Origin: an uncultured Shinella sp. | Lineage (GTDB): Bacteria; Pseudomonadota; Alphaproteobacteria; Rhizobiales; Rhizobiaceae | Length of the DNA: 37,742 nt | Reading direction: 5' to 3' | Assembly: GCF_946479415.1 (NCBI RefSeq) | Contig: NZ_CAMLFY010000038.1 | Coordinates: 1-37,742 of the forward strand | Shown: piece after piece, positions 19,131-27,040 of the stretch | How positions within the stretch are numbered: the first letter of the stretch is position 1 | Layout of the letters: each line of letters opens with the position of its first letter | Notes under the pieces: model-generated | Seen by the model: only the letters and a program-made list of their open reading frames with translations | The model's database searches: none | What the model was told of the DNA's origin: nothing | Translations under genes and position numbers: made by a program

Positions 19131-19190
19131 ACGAATTAATAATTCAATTCGATTTATTTATTGACAGGCATTTCTTTTGGTGTTTTTCTC
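19131..19190 (+). promoter_or_regulatory. Promoter and operator region of frcB
   Basis: A strikingly AT-rich patch in GC-rich DNA. It contains GAATTAATAATTC at 19132-19144, a near-perfect dyad, then a TTGACA -35 box at 19161-19166. The -10 at 17 nt spacing is weak (TTTTCT-like), which fits an activatable or repressed promoter. A ROK-type operator for FrcR is the natural guess. Confidence 0.5.
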
Positions 19191-19292
19191 AAGCTCGGAA
19201 GCAGGGTCGGCTGGCGGAGGAGCCGCACGGCCCCCTGCGGCCGGATGGCTCCAGGAGAGGAGCGATCCCGTTTTGTCCTTGGGAGGATACTG

Positions 19293-20318
19293 ATGAAGAA
19301 ATCGATCATTTCCGCCGCTCTCGGCGCACTCGCGCTCGGCGTGGCCTTCTCGTCGCCGGCAGCCGCCGCCGACACCACTGCCTGCCTGATCACCAAGACC
19401 GACACCAACCCCTTCTTCGTCAAGATGAAGGAAGGCGCCGAAGCCAAGGCCAAGGAACTCGGCGTCACGCTGAAGGCCTATGCCGGCAAGGTGGACGGTG
19501 ATTCGGAAAGCCAGGTCGCCGCGATCGAGACCTGCATTGCCGACGGCGCGAAGGGCATCCTGATTGCCGCTTCCGACACCAAGGGCATCGTTCCCTCGGT
19601 GCAGAAGGCACGTGACGCCGGCCTGCTGGTCATCGCGCTCGACACGCCGCTCGAGCCGCTCGACAGCGCCGACATGACCTTCGCCACCGATAACCTGCTC
19701 GCCGGCGAACTGATCGGCAAGTGGGCCGCAGCGACCCTCGGCGATGCCGCCAAGGACGCAAAGGTCGCCTTCCTGGACCTCACGCCCTCGCAGCCGTCGG
19801 TCGACGTTCTGCGCGACCAGGGCTTCATGAAGGGCTTCGGCATCGACGTGAAGGACATCAACAAGATCGGCGACGAGGATGACCCGCGCATCGTCGGCCA
19901 TGACGTGACCAACGGCAACGAGGAAGGCGGCCGCACCGCCATGGAAAACCTCCTGCAGAAGGATCCGTCCATCAACGTCGTGCACACCATCAACGAACCG
20001 GCCGCTGCCGGCGCCTATGAAGCGCTGAAGGCTGTCGGCAAGGAGAAGGACGTGCTGATCGTGTCGGTCGACGGCGGTTGCCCGGGTGTCCAGAACGTCA
20101 TCGACGGCGTCATCGGCGCCACCTCGCAGCAGTATCCGCTGATGATGGCATCGCTCGGCGTCGAGGCGATCAAGAAGTTCGCCGATACCGGCGAAAAGCC
20201 GAAAGCCACCGAAGGCAAGGACTTCTTCGACACGGGCGTCGCGCTCGTGACGGACAAGCCGGCAGCAGGCGTCGAGTCCATCGACACCAAGGCCGGCAAG
20301 GACAAGTGCTGGGGCTGA
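19293..20318 (+). CDS. frcB: Sugar-binding periplasmic protein FrcB
   Basis: 341-aa Type I periplasmic binding protein (Peripla_BP_4). The signal peptide is [19 protein letters not shown], then SSPAAA, with cleavage near residue 26. The ligand-site sequence [20 protein letters not shown] and the hinge [20 protein letters not shown] match, from memory, S. meliloti FrcB, which binds fructose, mannose and ribose. The ATG at 19293 follows GGGAGGATACTG. It is first in frcBCAK; a strong GC stem-loop follows its stop and may protect its mRNA, as is common for binding-protein genes. Confidence 0.93.
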   Translation: MKKSIISAALGALALGVAFSSPAAAADTTACLITKTDTNPFFVKMKEGAEAKAKELGVTLKAYAGKVDGDSESQVAAIETCIADGAKGILIAASDTKGIVPSVQKARDAGLLVIALDTPLEPLDSADMTFATDNLLAGELIGKWAAATLGDAAKDAKVAFLDLTPSQPSVDVLRDQGFMKGFGIDVKDINKIGDEDDPRIVGHDVTNGNEEGGRTAMENLLQKDPSINVVHTINEPAAAGAYEALKAVGKEKDVLIVSVDGGCPGVQNVIDGVIGATSQQYPLMMASLGVEAIKKFADTGEKPKATEGKDFFDTGVALVTDKPAAGVESIDTKAGKDKCWG

Positions 20319-20325
20319 TGCCCCC

Positions 20326-20350
20326 GCCGGCCCGGTTTGACCGGGCCGGC
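20326..20350 (+). other. mRNA stem-loop between frcB and frcC
   Basis: Perfect 10-bp stem GCCGGCCCGG / CCGGGCCGGC with a TTTGA loop, 8 nt after the frcB stop. It has no T-tract, so it is more likely a 3'-end stabiliser or partial terminator than a full terminator. The remaining 20351-20584 leader of frcC has a TTGACA at 20395-20400 but no convincing -10. Confidence 0.7.
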
Positions 20351-20584
20351 CATCCGCCATGGACGGATCGGGTCGCGACAAACGCACCCTTGTTTTGACA
20401 ATCGCGAAAAGACGTGGGCACCTTTCTCCCCAGCGATCAGCGGCATGGTATCGTGCTGCTGCACGGAGAAGGCCGCCCGAAGAAGACGGCAGGTGCGCAG
20501 AACGCGTCTCTACCGATACGTCCACGCACCCATTTTATCCGGCACTGCCGCGACGGTCGGCATCGGAAGGGGAGGAAAAGGATC

Positions 20585-21676
20585 ATGAGTGAGACAACGA
20601 CGGCCACACCGGCCTCGCAACCCTCGCAGGAATTCGAGAAGGTACTGACCGGCAGCGCAACGCGGGTCGCGTCCTTCGATACGCATGACAAGACACCCAT
20701 TCAGAAATTCCAGCATTTCCTGCACGGCAGCCCGTCTGCCGTGCCGCTCATCGTGCTCGTGCTGTCGGTCGCGGTGTTCGGCGCCATTCTCGGCGGAAAG
20801 TTCTTCTCCGCCTTCACCATGACGCTGATCCTCCAGCAGGTGGCGATCGTCGGTATCGTGGGTGCTGCCCAGACGCTGGTCATCCTGACGGCCGGCATCG
20901 ACCTTTCGGTCGGCGCCATCATGGTGCTGTCCTCCGTCGTGATGGGCCAGTTCACCTTCCGCTACGGCCTGCCGCCCGCCGTGTCGGTCGCCTGCGGCCT
21001 CGCCTGCGGCGCGCTCTGCGGCTATATCAACGGCCTGCTCGTCGCCCGCATGAAGCTGCCGCCGTTCATCGTCACGCTCGGCATGTGGCAGATCATCCTC
21101 GCCTCGAACTTCCTCTATTCGGCCAACGAGACGATCCGTTCGCAGGACCTCGCCACGCAGGCGCCGCTGCTGCAGTTCTTCGGCAACAATCTCAAGCTCG
21201 GCGGCGCGGTCTTCACCTATGGCGTCATCGCGATGGTGCTTCTGGTGGGCGTGCTCTGGTATGTGCTGAACCAGACCGCCTGGGGCCGCCATGTCTATGC
21301 CGTCGGCGACGACCCTGACGCGGCGGAGCTTGCCGGCGTGAACGTCAAGCGCATGCTGGTCTCGGTCTATACGCTGTCCGGCCTCATCTGCGCGCTGGCC
21401 GGCTGGGCCCTCATCGGCCGCATCGGCTCGGTCTCGCCGACCGCCGGCCAGTTCGCCAATATCGAATCGATCACCGCCGTGGTGATCGGCGGCCTCTCGC
21501 TGTTCGGCGGACGCGGCTCGATCCTCGGCATGATTTTCGGGGCGCTGATCGTCGGTGTGTTCTCGCTCGGCCTGCGTCTCGTCGGCACGGACCCGCAATG
21601 GACCTATCTCCTGATCGGCGTCCTCATCATCTCGGCAGTCGCAATCGACCAGTGGATCAGAAAGGTAGCAGGCTGA
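20585..21676 (+). CDS. frcC: Sugar ABC transporter permease FrcC
   Basis: 363-aa inner-membrane permease of the BPD_transp_2 (RbsC-like) family with about 8-10 hydrophobic helices. The signature GIDLSVGAIMVLSSV and the coupling segment GRHVYAVGDDPDAAELAGVNVKR (RHVYAVGDDPDAAELAG) are intact. Start at 20585, after GGGGAGGAAAAG; an open frame upstream in the leader has no ribosome site. The ~50-residue polar N-terminus is typical of FrcC. The stop overlaps the frcA start (TGATG). Confidence 0.93.
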   Translation: MSETTTATPASQPSQEFEKVLTGSATRVASFDTHDKTPIQKFQHFLHGSPSAVPLIVLVLSVAVFGAILGGKFFSAFTMTLILQQVAIVGIVGAAQTLVILTAGIDLSVGAIMVLSSVVMGQFTFRYGLPPAVSVACGLACGALCGYINGLLVARMKLPPFIVTLGMWQIILASNFLYSANETIRSQDLATQAPLLQFFGNNLKLGGAVFTYGVIAMVLLVGVLWYVLNQTAWGRHVYAVGDDPDAAELAGVNVKRMLVSVYTLSGLICALAGWALIGRIGSVSPTAGQFANIESITAVVIGGLSLFGGRGSILGMIFGALIVGVFSLGLRLVGTDPQWTYLLIGVLIISAVAIDQWIRKVAG

Positions 21677-22455
21677 TGGCACTCGAACCCATTCTCACCG
21701 CCCGTGGCCTCGTCAAGCGCTACGGTCGCGTCACCGCCCTCGACAATGCCGATTTCGACCTCTATCCCGGCGAAATCCTCGCCGTGATCGGCGACAACGG
21801 CGCCGGCAAGTCCTCGATGATCAAGGCGATCTCAGGCGCCATCACGCCGGACGAGGGCGAAATCCGGCTCGAAGGCCAGGTGATCAACTTCCGCTCGCCG
21901 ATCGAGGCCCAGAAGGCGGGTATCGAGACGGTCTATCAGAACCTCGCGCTGTCGCCGGCACTCTCGATTGCCGACAACATGTTCCTCGGCCGCGAGTTGC
22001 GCAAACCGGGCGTCATGGGCAGCGTGTTCCGCAAGCTCGACCGCGGGGCGATGGAAAAGTTCGCCCGCGACAAGCTGTCGGAACTCGGCCTGATGACGAT
22101 CCAGAACATCAATCAGGCGGTGGAGACGCTTTCGGGCGGCCAGCGTCAGGGGGTTGCGGTGGCGCGTGCGGCCGCCTTCGGCTCGAAGGTCATCATCCTC
22201 GACGAACCGACGGCGGCGCTCGGCGTCAAGGAAAGCCGGCGCGTTCTGGAACTCATCCTCGACGTGCGCCGGCGCGGCATTCCGATCGTGCTGATCTCGC
22301 ACAACATGCCGCATGTCTTCGAGGTGGCCGACCGCATCCACATCCACCGGCTCGGTCGCCGTCTGACGGTGATCAACCCGAAGGACTACTCGATGTCCGA
22401 CGCCGTCGCCTTCATGACGGGCGCCAAGCTGCCGGCAGAGGCCGTCGCGGCATGA
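21676..22455 (+). CDS. frcA: Sugar ABC transporter ATP-binding protein FrcA
   Basis: 259-aa single-domain ATPase, unlike the double-domain RbsA. Walker A is GDNGAGKSS (39-47), Q-loop Gln88 in ETVYQN, signature LSGGQ (152-156), Walker B ILDEP with Glu177, and switch His209. It powers FrcC. Start and stop both overlap their neighbours, with ATGA at the frcK junction, so translation is coupled through frcCAK. Confidence 0.94.
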   Translation: MALEPILTARGLVKRYGRVTALDNADFDLYPGEILAVIGDNGAGKSSMIKAISGAITPDEGEIRLEGQVINFRSPIEAQKAGIETVYQNLALSPALSIADNMFLGRELRKPGVMGSVFRKLDRGAMEKFARDKLSELGLMTIQNINQAVETLSGGQRQGVAVARAAAFGSKVIILDEPTAALGVKESRRVLELILDVRRRGIPIVLISHNMPHVFEVADRIHIHRLGRRLTVINPKDYSMSDAVAFMTGAKLPAEAVAA

Positions 22456-23075
22456 TTTCGCCTCCCACCATCGTGGATGCACTCTTGCGGCGCGCGGGAG
22501 ACGCGCGCCGCTTCCTCGTCGGGCTGGCCGGTCCGCCGGCCGCCGGCAAGTCGACTTTGGCCGAAGCCCTGCGCGACGGCCTTCTTGCGCGCGGCGAGAG
22601 CGCCGAAATCCTGCCGATGGACGGCTTTCACATGGACAACGGCATTCTCGCCGAGCGTGGCCTCTTGCCACGCAAGGGCGTGCCGGAGAGTTTTGATGGG
22701 CGTGGCTTCGTCGATATCGTGAAGGCGCTGAAACGCACCGAGGGCGAGGTTCTGGTGCCGGTCTTCGACCGCTCGCGCGAACTCGCCATTAATGCCGCCC
22801 GCGCCATTCCTGTCGAAACGCGCTTCGTGCTGGCCGAGGGCAATTACCTGCTGTTCAAGGACGCGCCCTGGGACGCGCTCGACGGCGTCTTCGACTTCAC
22901 CATCTTCGTCGGCCCGCCTTACCCCGTTCTGGAGGAGCGGCTGCGCCAGCGCTGGATGGGCTATGCCCTGCCGGAGGACCAGATCGGTTGGAAGCTCTAC
23001 GGCAACGACCTGCCGAACGGAAAGCGCATCCTGGAAAACTCCAGGCCCGCCGATCTGCATATCGACATCTTCTGA
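22452..23075 (+). CDS. frcK: Sugar kinase-like P-loop protein FrcK
   Basis: 207-aa P-loop kinase of the uridine kinase/pantothenate kinase-like type. Walker A GPPAAGKST is at 27-35. The lid/substrate segment LPMDGFHMDN and the pair DRSRE (a conserved Asp and Arg) are present. In S. meliloti the equivalent frcK follows frcBCA and is regarded as a putative kinase; its substrate has not been proven to my knowledge. A role in phosphorylating the imported sugar or a derived nucleoside is inferred. Overlaps frcA by 4 nt. Confidence 0.85.
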   Translation: MISPPTIVDALLRRAGDARRFLVGLAGPPAAGKSTLAEALRDGLLARGESAEILPMDGFHMDNGILAERGLLPRKGVPESFDGRGFVDIVKALKRTEGEVLVPVFDRSRELAINAARAIPVETRFVLAEGNYLLFKDAPWDALDGVFDFTIFVGPPYPVLEERLRQRWMGYALPEDQIGWKLYGNDLPNGKRILENSRPADLHIDIF

Positions 23076-23135
23076 GGCGATTGTCGTCAGCGCCCGCGGA
23101 TGCTATCGCAGCCCCAAAATGCGGGAGAGACGCCG

Positions 23136-24176
23136 ATGACCACAGAATTCACCATCCGCCGGCCTGACGACTGGCATCTGCACCTGCGCGACGGCGCCAT
23201 GCTGGAGGGCGTGATCGGCGATACCAGCCGGCACTTCGCCCGCGCGATCATCATGCCGAACCTCGTGCCGCCGGTCGTAACGACAGCCGATGCGAGCGCC
23301 TATCGCGACCGCATCCTCGCCGCCCTTCCCAAGGGCGACCGGTTCGAGCCGCTGATGACGCTCTATCTCACCGAGCACACCAATCCCGACGACGTGGAAG
23401 CCGGCTTCAAGAGCGGCCTGATCCGCGCAGTCAAACTCTATCCGGCCGGTGCGACGACCAACTCCCATGGCGGCGTGCGCGACATGGACAAGGCGATGCC
23501 TGTACTGGAGCGCATGGCGAAGATCGGCCTGACGCTCTGCGTACATGGCGAGGTGACGACGCCGGAGGTCGATATCTTCGACCGCGAGGCCGTGTTCATC
23601 GAGACGGTGCTGGATCCGCTGCGCCAGCGTCTGCCGGAACTGCGCGTGACCATGGAGCACGTGACGACGAAGAACGGCATCGACTATATCAAGGCCTCCA
23701 AGGCGAACCTTGCCGGCTCGATCACCACGCATCACCTGATCATCAACCGCAACGCCATCCTCGTCGGCGGCATCAAGCCGCATTATTACTGCCTGCCCGT
23801 CGCCAAGCGCGAGGAGCATCGCCTCGCACTGCGCGCCGCCGCGACCTCCGGCGACAAGCGCTTCTTCCTCGGCACCGATTCGGCGCCGCATGTCGATCCG
23901 CTGAAGGAATGCGCCTGCGGCTGCGCGGGCATCTACACCTCGATCAACACGATGAGCTGCCTTGCCCATGTCTTCGAGGAGGACGGTGCGCTCGACAGGC
24001 TCGAGGCCTTCGCTTCGCTGAACGGCCCGGAATGGTACGGCCTGCCGGCCAATGAAGAGACGATCCGCCTCGTCAAGCGGGCCGAACCCGTCGCCTTCCC
24101 CGCGAAGATCGAGACGGGGGCCGGGCCGGTGACGGTGTTCGATCCGATGTTCCCGCTCTACTGGGACGTGGCATAA
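23136..24176 (+). CDS. pyrC: Dihydroorotase, class II (PyrC)
   Basis: 346-aa amidohydrolase for the third step of pyrimidine synthesis, N-carbamoyl-aspartate to dihydroorotate. The zinc ligands and carbamylated lysine are visible: His14 and His16 (DWHLHLRDG), Lys100 (AVKLYP), His137 (CVHGEV), His175 (MEHVTT) and Asp248 (GTDSAPH). The ATG at 23136 has GGGAGAGA upstream. Length matches the E. coli-type class II enzyme (348 aa). It follows frcK by 60 nt on the same strand, and may have its own promoter. Confidence 0.95.
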   Translation: MTTEFTIRRPDDWHLHLRDGAMLEGVIGDTSRHFARAIIMPNLVPPVVTTADASAYRDRILAALPKGDRFEPLMTLYLTEHTNPDDVEAGFKSGLIRAVKLYPAGATTNSHGGVRDMDKAMPVLERMAKIGLTLCVHGEVTTPEVDIFDREAVFIETVLDPLRQRLPELRVTMEHVTTKNGIDYIKASKANLAGSITTHHLIINRNAILVGGIKPHYYCLPVAKREEHRLALRAAATSGDKRFFLGTDSAPHVDPLKECACGCAGIYTSINTMSCLAHVFEEDGALDRLEAFASLNGPEWYGLPANEETIRLVKRAEPVAFPAKIETGAGPVTVFDPMFPLYWDVA

Positions 24177-24185
24177 TCCGCCCGG

Positions 24186-24950
24186 TCAGATGAAGGGTCG
24201 CGGCCCGCGCCGCAGCCCTTCCCAGCCGGCGAGCGTCTGAAGCCCGTCGGCATCGAGGATTTCGCAGCCCTTGTCCTGCCAGCGCATCAGTTTGCGGTCG
24301 GAGAGTTTGCGCAGCGTCTTGTTGGTGTGCACCAGCGACAGGCCGAGCGTATCGGCGACGTGCTGCTGGGTGATCGGGATCACCCGCCGCCCGCCATTGA
24401 CGCCGGCCGAATGCGCCCGCTGATGGATGAAGGACAGGAGATAGGCCGTGCGCTCGAGCGCCGTGCGCCGGCCGATGCTCAAAAGATGCTCGTCGAGGAT
24501 GCGCTCCTCGGCGGCAGCGATCCAGGTGAGATCATAGGCGAGCGACGCATGGCGCTCGAACAGCCGCTCCAGCTTGGAGCGCTCGAAGACGCAGAGCGTT
24601 ACGGGGGTCAGCGCTTCGATCGAATGGTCCATCTCGCCCATCAGGCTGCCCTGCAGGCCGATGAGATCACCCGGCAGCACATAGTTCATGATCTGTCGGC
24701 GGCCGTCAGGCAGAAGCTTGTAGCGGAAGGCCCAGCCCGAGAGCACCGTGAAGAGATGGGCACTGTGCATGCCCTCGACGAGGATGGTCGCACCGCGCTC
24801 GATCGACAGTTCGCCGCTCTTGAACTGCGAGACGAAATCCAGTTCCTTCGGTGTGAAATCCCGAAAATCAGGCAAATTGCGCAGGGGACATTGCTGGCAG
24901 GGCGTACGCCACCGGGTCTGCTGGGTGCCCACCGTACCGCTCGCCATCAT
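24186..24950 (-). CDS. Crp/Fnr family transcriptional regulator
   Basis: 254-aa regulator: cyclic-nucleotide-binding-like barrel at about residues 35-150 and a winged helix at about 175-235 (ITQQHVADTLGLSLVHTNKTLRKL). Only two cysteines (C18, C21 in CQQCPLR) are in the N-terminus, so the four-cysteine iron-sulfur set of true Fnr is not complete. These proteins in rhizobia often control stress or oxygen responses. It is convergent with pyrC and divergent from the receiver-like gene. The start at 24950 could be one codon later. Confidence 0.85.
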   Translation of the reverse strand: MMASGTVGTQQTRWRTPCQQCPLRNLPDFRDFTPKELDFVSQFKSGELSIERGATILVEGMHSAHLFTVLSGWAFRYKLLPDGRRQIMNYVLPGDLIGLQGSLMGEMDHSIEALTPVTLCVFERSKLERLFERHASLAYDLTWIAAAEERILDEHLLSIGRRTALERTAYLLSFIHQRAHSAGVNGGRRVIPITQQHVADTLGLSLVHTNKTLRKLSDRKLMRWQDKGCEILDADGLQTLAGWEGLRRGPRPFI

Positions 24951-25136
24951 GCCTCCGCGCCTGTCGATTGAGACCAGCCGGAACCGGCTGGCCCATCGAA
25001 ACGCGCAAGCCGTGCGCTTGTTCCATCACGCGGGCGCTATGTCTTTTTTAAATGACACTTTTTGGGATGATGTCCAATGTCCGCCTCCCGCAGCACCGTT
25101 CTCCCGGTGCTTGCACATGGATTGGAGTGCGGCACC

Positions 25137-25532
25137 ATGGACCGTTCTATACCGCACATCGTCATAGCCGAACGCGAGTTCCTGATCGCGCTGGATGCGG
25201 AATACCTGATCAAATCGGCACTCGATTGCCGCATCACCCTGCTTCGGCCGGAACAGCTGGATGAATGGGATGCAGCGGCGCTCGCCGGGATCGATCTCTG
25301 CCTGCTCGACGTGCCGCTCGACGCGACGCGCATCACCACGCGCACCAATCGGCTGATCGAGGCGCGCGTGCCGCTGTTGTTCACCACGGTCGCCGATATC
25401 CATATCGGTGGCATCGAAGGCTTCGAGATCGTTCCGATCGCGCGAAAACCCTATGATGGCGAGGCGCTGGCGGCGCTCGTCAGGGGACGGCTGCGGCAGA
25501 GGCCGCAACCGCCGGAGACCGATCAGAACTGA
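25137..25532 (+). CDS. Receiver (CheY-like) domain protein with altered acidic pocket
   Basis: 131-aa single-domain protein with the CheY-like layout. The phospho-acceptor position is Asp58 (CLLDVP), the switch Thr83/84 (LFTT), and the Lys104 (RKPYDG). The usual acidic pair at the end of strand 1 is changed to Glu12-Arg13, which may weaken metal binding and phosphorylation. It is divergent from the Crp/Fnr gene; the ATG at 25137 is chosen because homology begins there. An interaction partner is not visible. Confidence 0.7.
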   Translation: MDRSIPHIVIAEREFLIALDAEYLIKSALDCRITLLRPEQLDEWDAAALAGIDLCLLDVPLDATRITTRTNRLIEARVPLLFTTVADIHIGGIEGFEIVPIARKPYDGEALAALVRGRLRQRPQPPETDQN

Positions 25533-25972
25533 CGGCCGATCTTCGCGTCCACCGAGTGGCTGTTGGCGCCACGCACCGCGAAGAAAAACAGGATCAGTGT
25601 CCAGAGGATCGACTTCTCCGCGCCGCCAAGGCCTTCGCCCTGCACGATGCCGTGGAAATAGACGGTCACAGCCAGCACGATCATCGCGGCAAAGGATGCC
25701 GGGCGCGTAAAGAGGCCGATGGCGATGAGGATGCCGCCGAAGAATTCGGTGGCCGACAGCAGCGGCGACCAGAGGGCGCCCGGATAGAAGCCGAGGCTTT
25801 CGACCATGCCGGTGGCACCAAAGGGGTTGATGATCTTGCCGTAGCCATGGGTGACGAGCAGCAGGCCGGCGGCGACGCGCAGGATCGTCTCGGCGCTCTC
25901 CGAAAGCCTGGAATAGAGGCCGCCGAGCGACGGGATGATGAGGCGCGGGCGGGTGGTGGCAAGCTCTGTCAT
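25523..25972 (-). CDS. DoxX family membrane protein
   Basis: 149-aa protein with four hydrophobic helices and the DoxX pattern: RVAAGLLLVTHGYGKI at helix 1, GLFTRPASFAAMIVLAV, and the C-terminal ALDRWR-like position replaced by SVDAKIGR. DoxX proteins are small membrane oxidoreductase-like or chaperone-like subunits. The ATG at 25972 has GGAGACCCC upstream. It overlaps the receiver gene end by 10 nt and is divergent from the SelT/W/H-type gene. Confidence 0.85.
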   Translation of the reverse strand: MTELATTRPRLIIPSLGGLYSRLSESAETILRVAAGLLLVTHGYGKIINPFGATGMVESLGFYPGALWSPLLSATEFFGGILIAIGLFTRPASFAAMIVLAVTVYFHGIVQGEGLGGAEKSILWTLILFFFAVRGANSHSVDAKIGRQF

Positions 25973-26151
25973 GGGGTCTCCTGTGAGCATATTGCGGTGC
26001 AACACGTCTCCTCCAGGAATCGGGCTGCGACAAGATGTCCGCCGACAAAACTTGATAAATTGAGTTGACATTTCCGTGAGATGACCGCGAGCGGAGGCGT
26101 GCCAAGCCGCACCCGCTGCTATATGCTTCAGCGATCGATCAGGAGGTTGCC

Positions 26152-26451
26152 ATGTCCGGGGAAAAGCCGCGTATTTCCATTCTCTACTGCACCCAGTGCA
26201 ACTGGCTGCTGCGCGCCGGCTGGATGGCGCAGGAGTTGCTGTCGACTTTTTCCGACGCACTCGGCGAAGTGGCGCTCATTCCCGGCACCGGCGGCAATTT
26301 CGAGATCCGCGTCAACGACGCGCTGGTCTGGGAGCGCAAGCGCGACGGCGGCTTTCCGGGACCGAAGGAACTGAAGCAGCGGGTGCGCGACATCATCGAG
26401 CCCGGCCGCGATCTCGGCCATACCGACCGCGCCGACCAGACGACGGCCTGA
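26152..26451 (+). CDS. SelT/SelW/SelH (Rdx) family thioredoxin-like protein
   Basis: 99-aa protein with the thioredoxin-like fold of selenoprotein W relatives. The redox motif is CTQC (C13, C16) in YCTQCNWLLRAGW, with cysteine where animals have selenocysteine. The strand FEIRVNDALVWERKRDGGFP is the family signature. It starts at 26152 and ends before an 8-bp stem-loop. Its role in bacteria is not established; a thiol-redox function is likely. It is divergent from the DoxX gene. Confidence 0.88.
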   Translation: MSGEKPRISILYCTQCNWLLRAGWMAQELLSTFSDALGEVALIPGTGGNFEIRVNDALVWERKRDGGFPGPKELKQRVRDIIEPGRDLGHTDRADQTTA

Positions 26452-26474
26452 TTGAATATGCCCTGAAACGAAAA

Positions 26475-26494
26475 CGGCGGGCCGAAGCCCGCCG
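26475..26494 (+). terminator. Stem-loop between the Rdx and BA14K genes
   Basis: CGGCGGGC-CGAA-GCCCGCCG, perfect 8-bp stem with a CGAA tetraloop, between convergent genes; followed on the plus strand by CCTGTTTC. It could end both transcripts, though T-tracts are poor. Confidence 0.55.
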
Positions 26495-26515
26495 CCTGTT
26501 TCAGCCCGGTCGCGA

Positions 26516-26890
26516 TCAGCGATAGGGCGAATAGCACATACGATAGACGCCGCCGCCGGCATGGTAGCGGTTGGTATAGGGGTCGTAGGTGCGGTAGCGG
26601 TTCGAGCACCAGCGCACATGGGCGTTGCGCCCGCCGCCATAGTAGCGCGGCCGTTCGTAGCGCGGACGATAGTAGCGGCGCTCATAGCCGTAATACGGGC
26701 GATGATGGCGGCGATAGTAGCGCGGGCGCTCGCAGCCATAGCCGACGCAGAATTCCACCTGCGCCTTCTGCACGTCGCTCTTCGCCTGCAGCGGTACGGC
26801 CAGCGGGACGGCCTGGGCCGCTCCCATCGGCGCAATTGCGGAGGCGATGCCCATAACGCAACCGAAGACGAGATTCTTGATCTTCGACAT
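26516..26890 (-). CDS. BA14K family secreted protein, Tyr/Arg-rich
   Basis: 124-aa exported protein. The signal peptide is MSKIKNLVFGCVMGIASAI, then APMGAAQA, cleaved near residue 27. A Tyr/Arg-rich central region (repeated RYY and RPRY units) separates it from the C-terminal BA14K signature with WCSNRYRTYDPYTNRYHAG and a closing MC. The family is named after the Brucella 14-kDa immunoreactive lectin-like protein and is common in Rhizobiales. The ATG at 26890 has AGAGGATCAC upstream. A cell-envelope location is expected. Confidence 0.82.
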   Translation of the reverse strand: MSKIKNLVFGCVMGIASAIAPMGAAQAVPLAVPLQAKSDVQKAQVEFCVGYGCERPRYYRRHHRPYYGYERRYYRPRYERPRYYGGGRNAHVRWCSNRYRTYDPYTNRYHAGGGVYRMCYSPYR

Positions 26891-27040
26891 GTGATCCTCT
26901 CTAGCTTTGGCGGGATTTCTCCCTGTCACGTCCCTGCTTTGCATTACGTTCACGCATTTTGTTTTATTCATGGTCGCGCGCCCGTCCTGTAGAGGGGATT
27001 TATCGCGGCGCGCGCGATCCGCAAGAGGCAGAGGTGTTGC

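Noticed and set aside
16256..19501. A 1081-codon open frame on the plus strand
   Set aside because: It runs antisense to the amidotransferase, miniprotein, mutarotase and frcR genes, which have clear motifs. Long antisense frames are common in GC-rich DNA.
24186..24950. Oxygen-sensing Fnr or FixK with an iron-sulfur cluster
   Set aside because: Only the CxxC pair is in the N-terminal region; the full four-cysteine pattern is lacking, and I saw no clear TTGAT-N4-ATCAA box near it.
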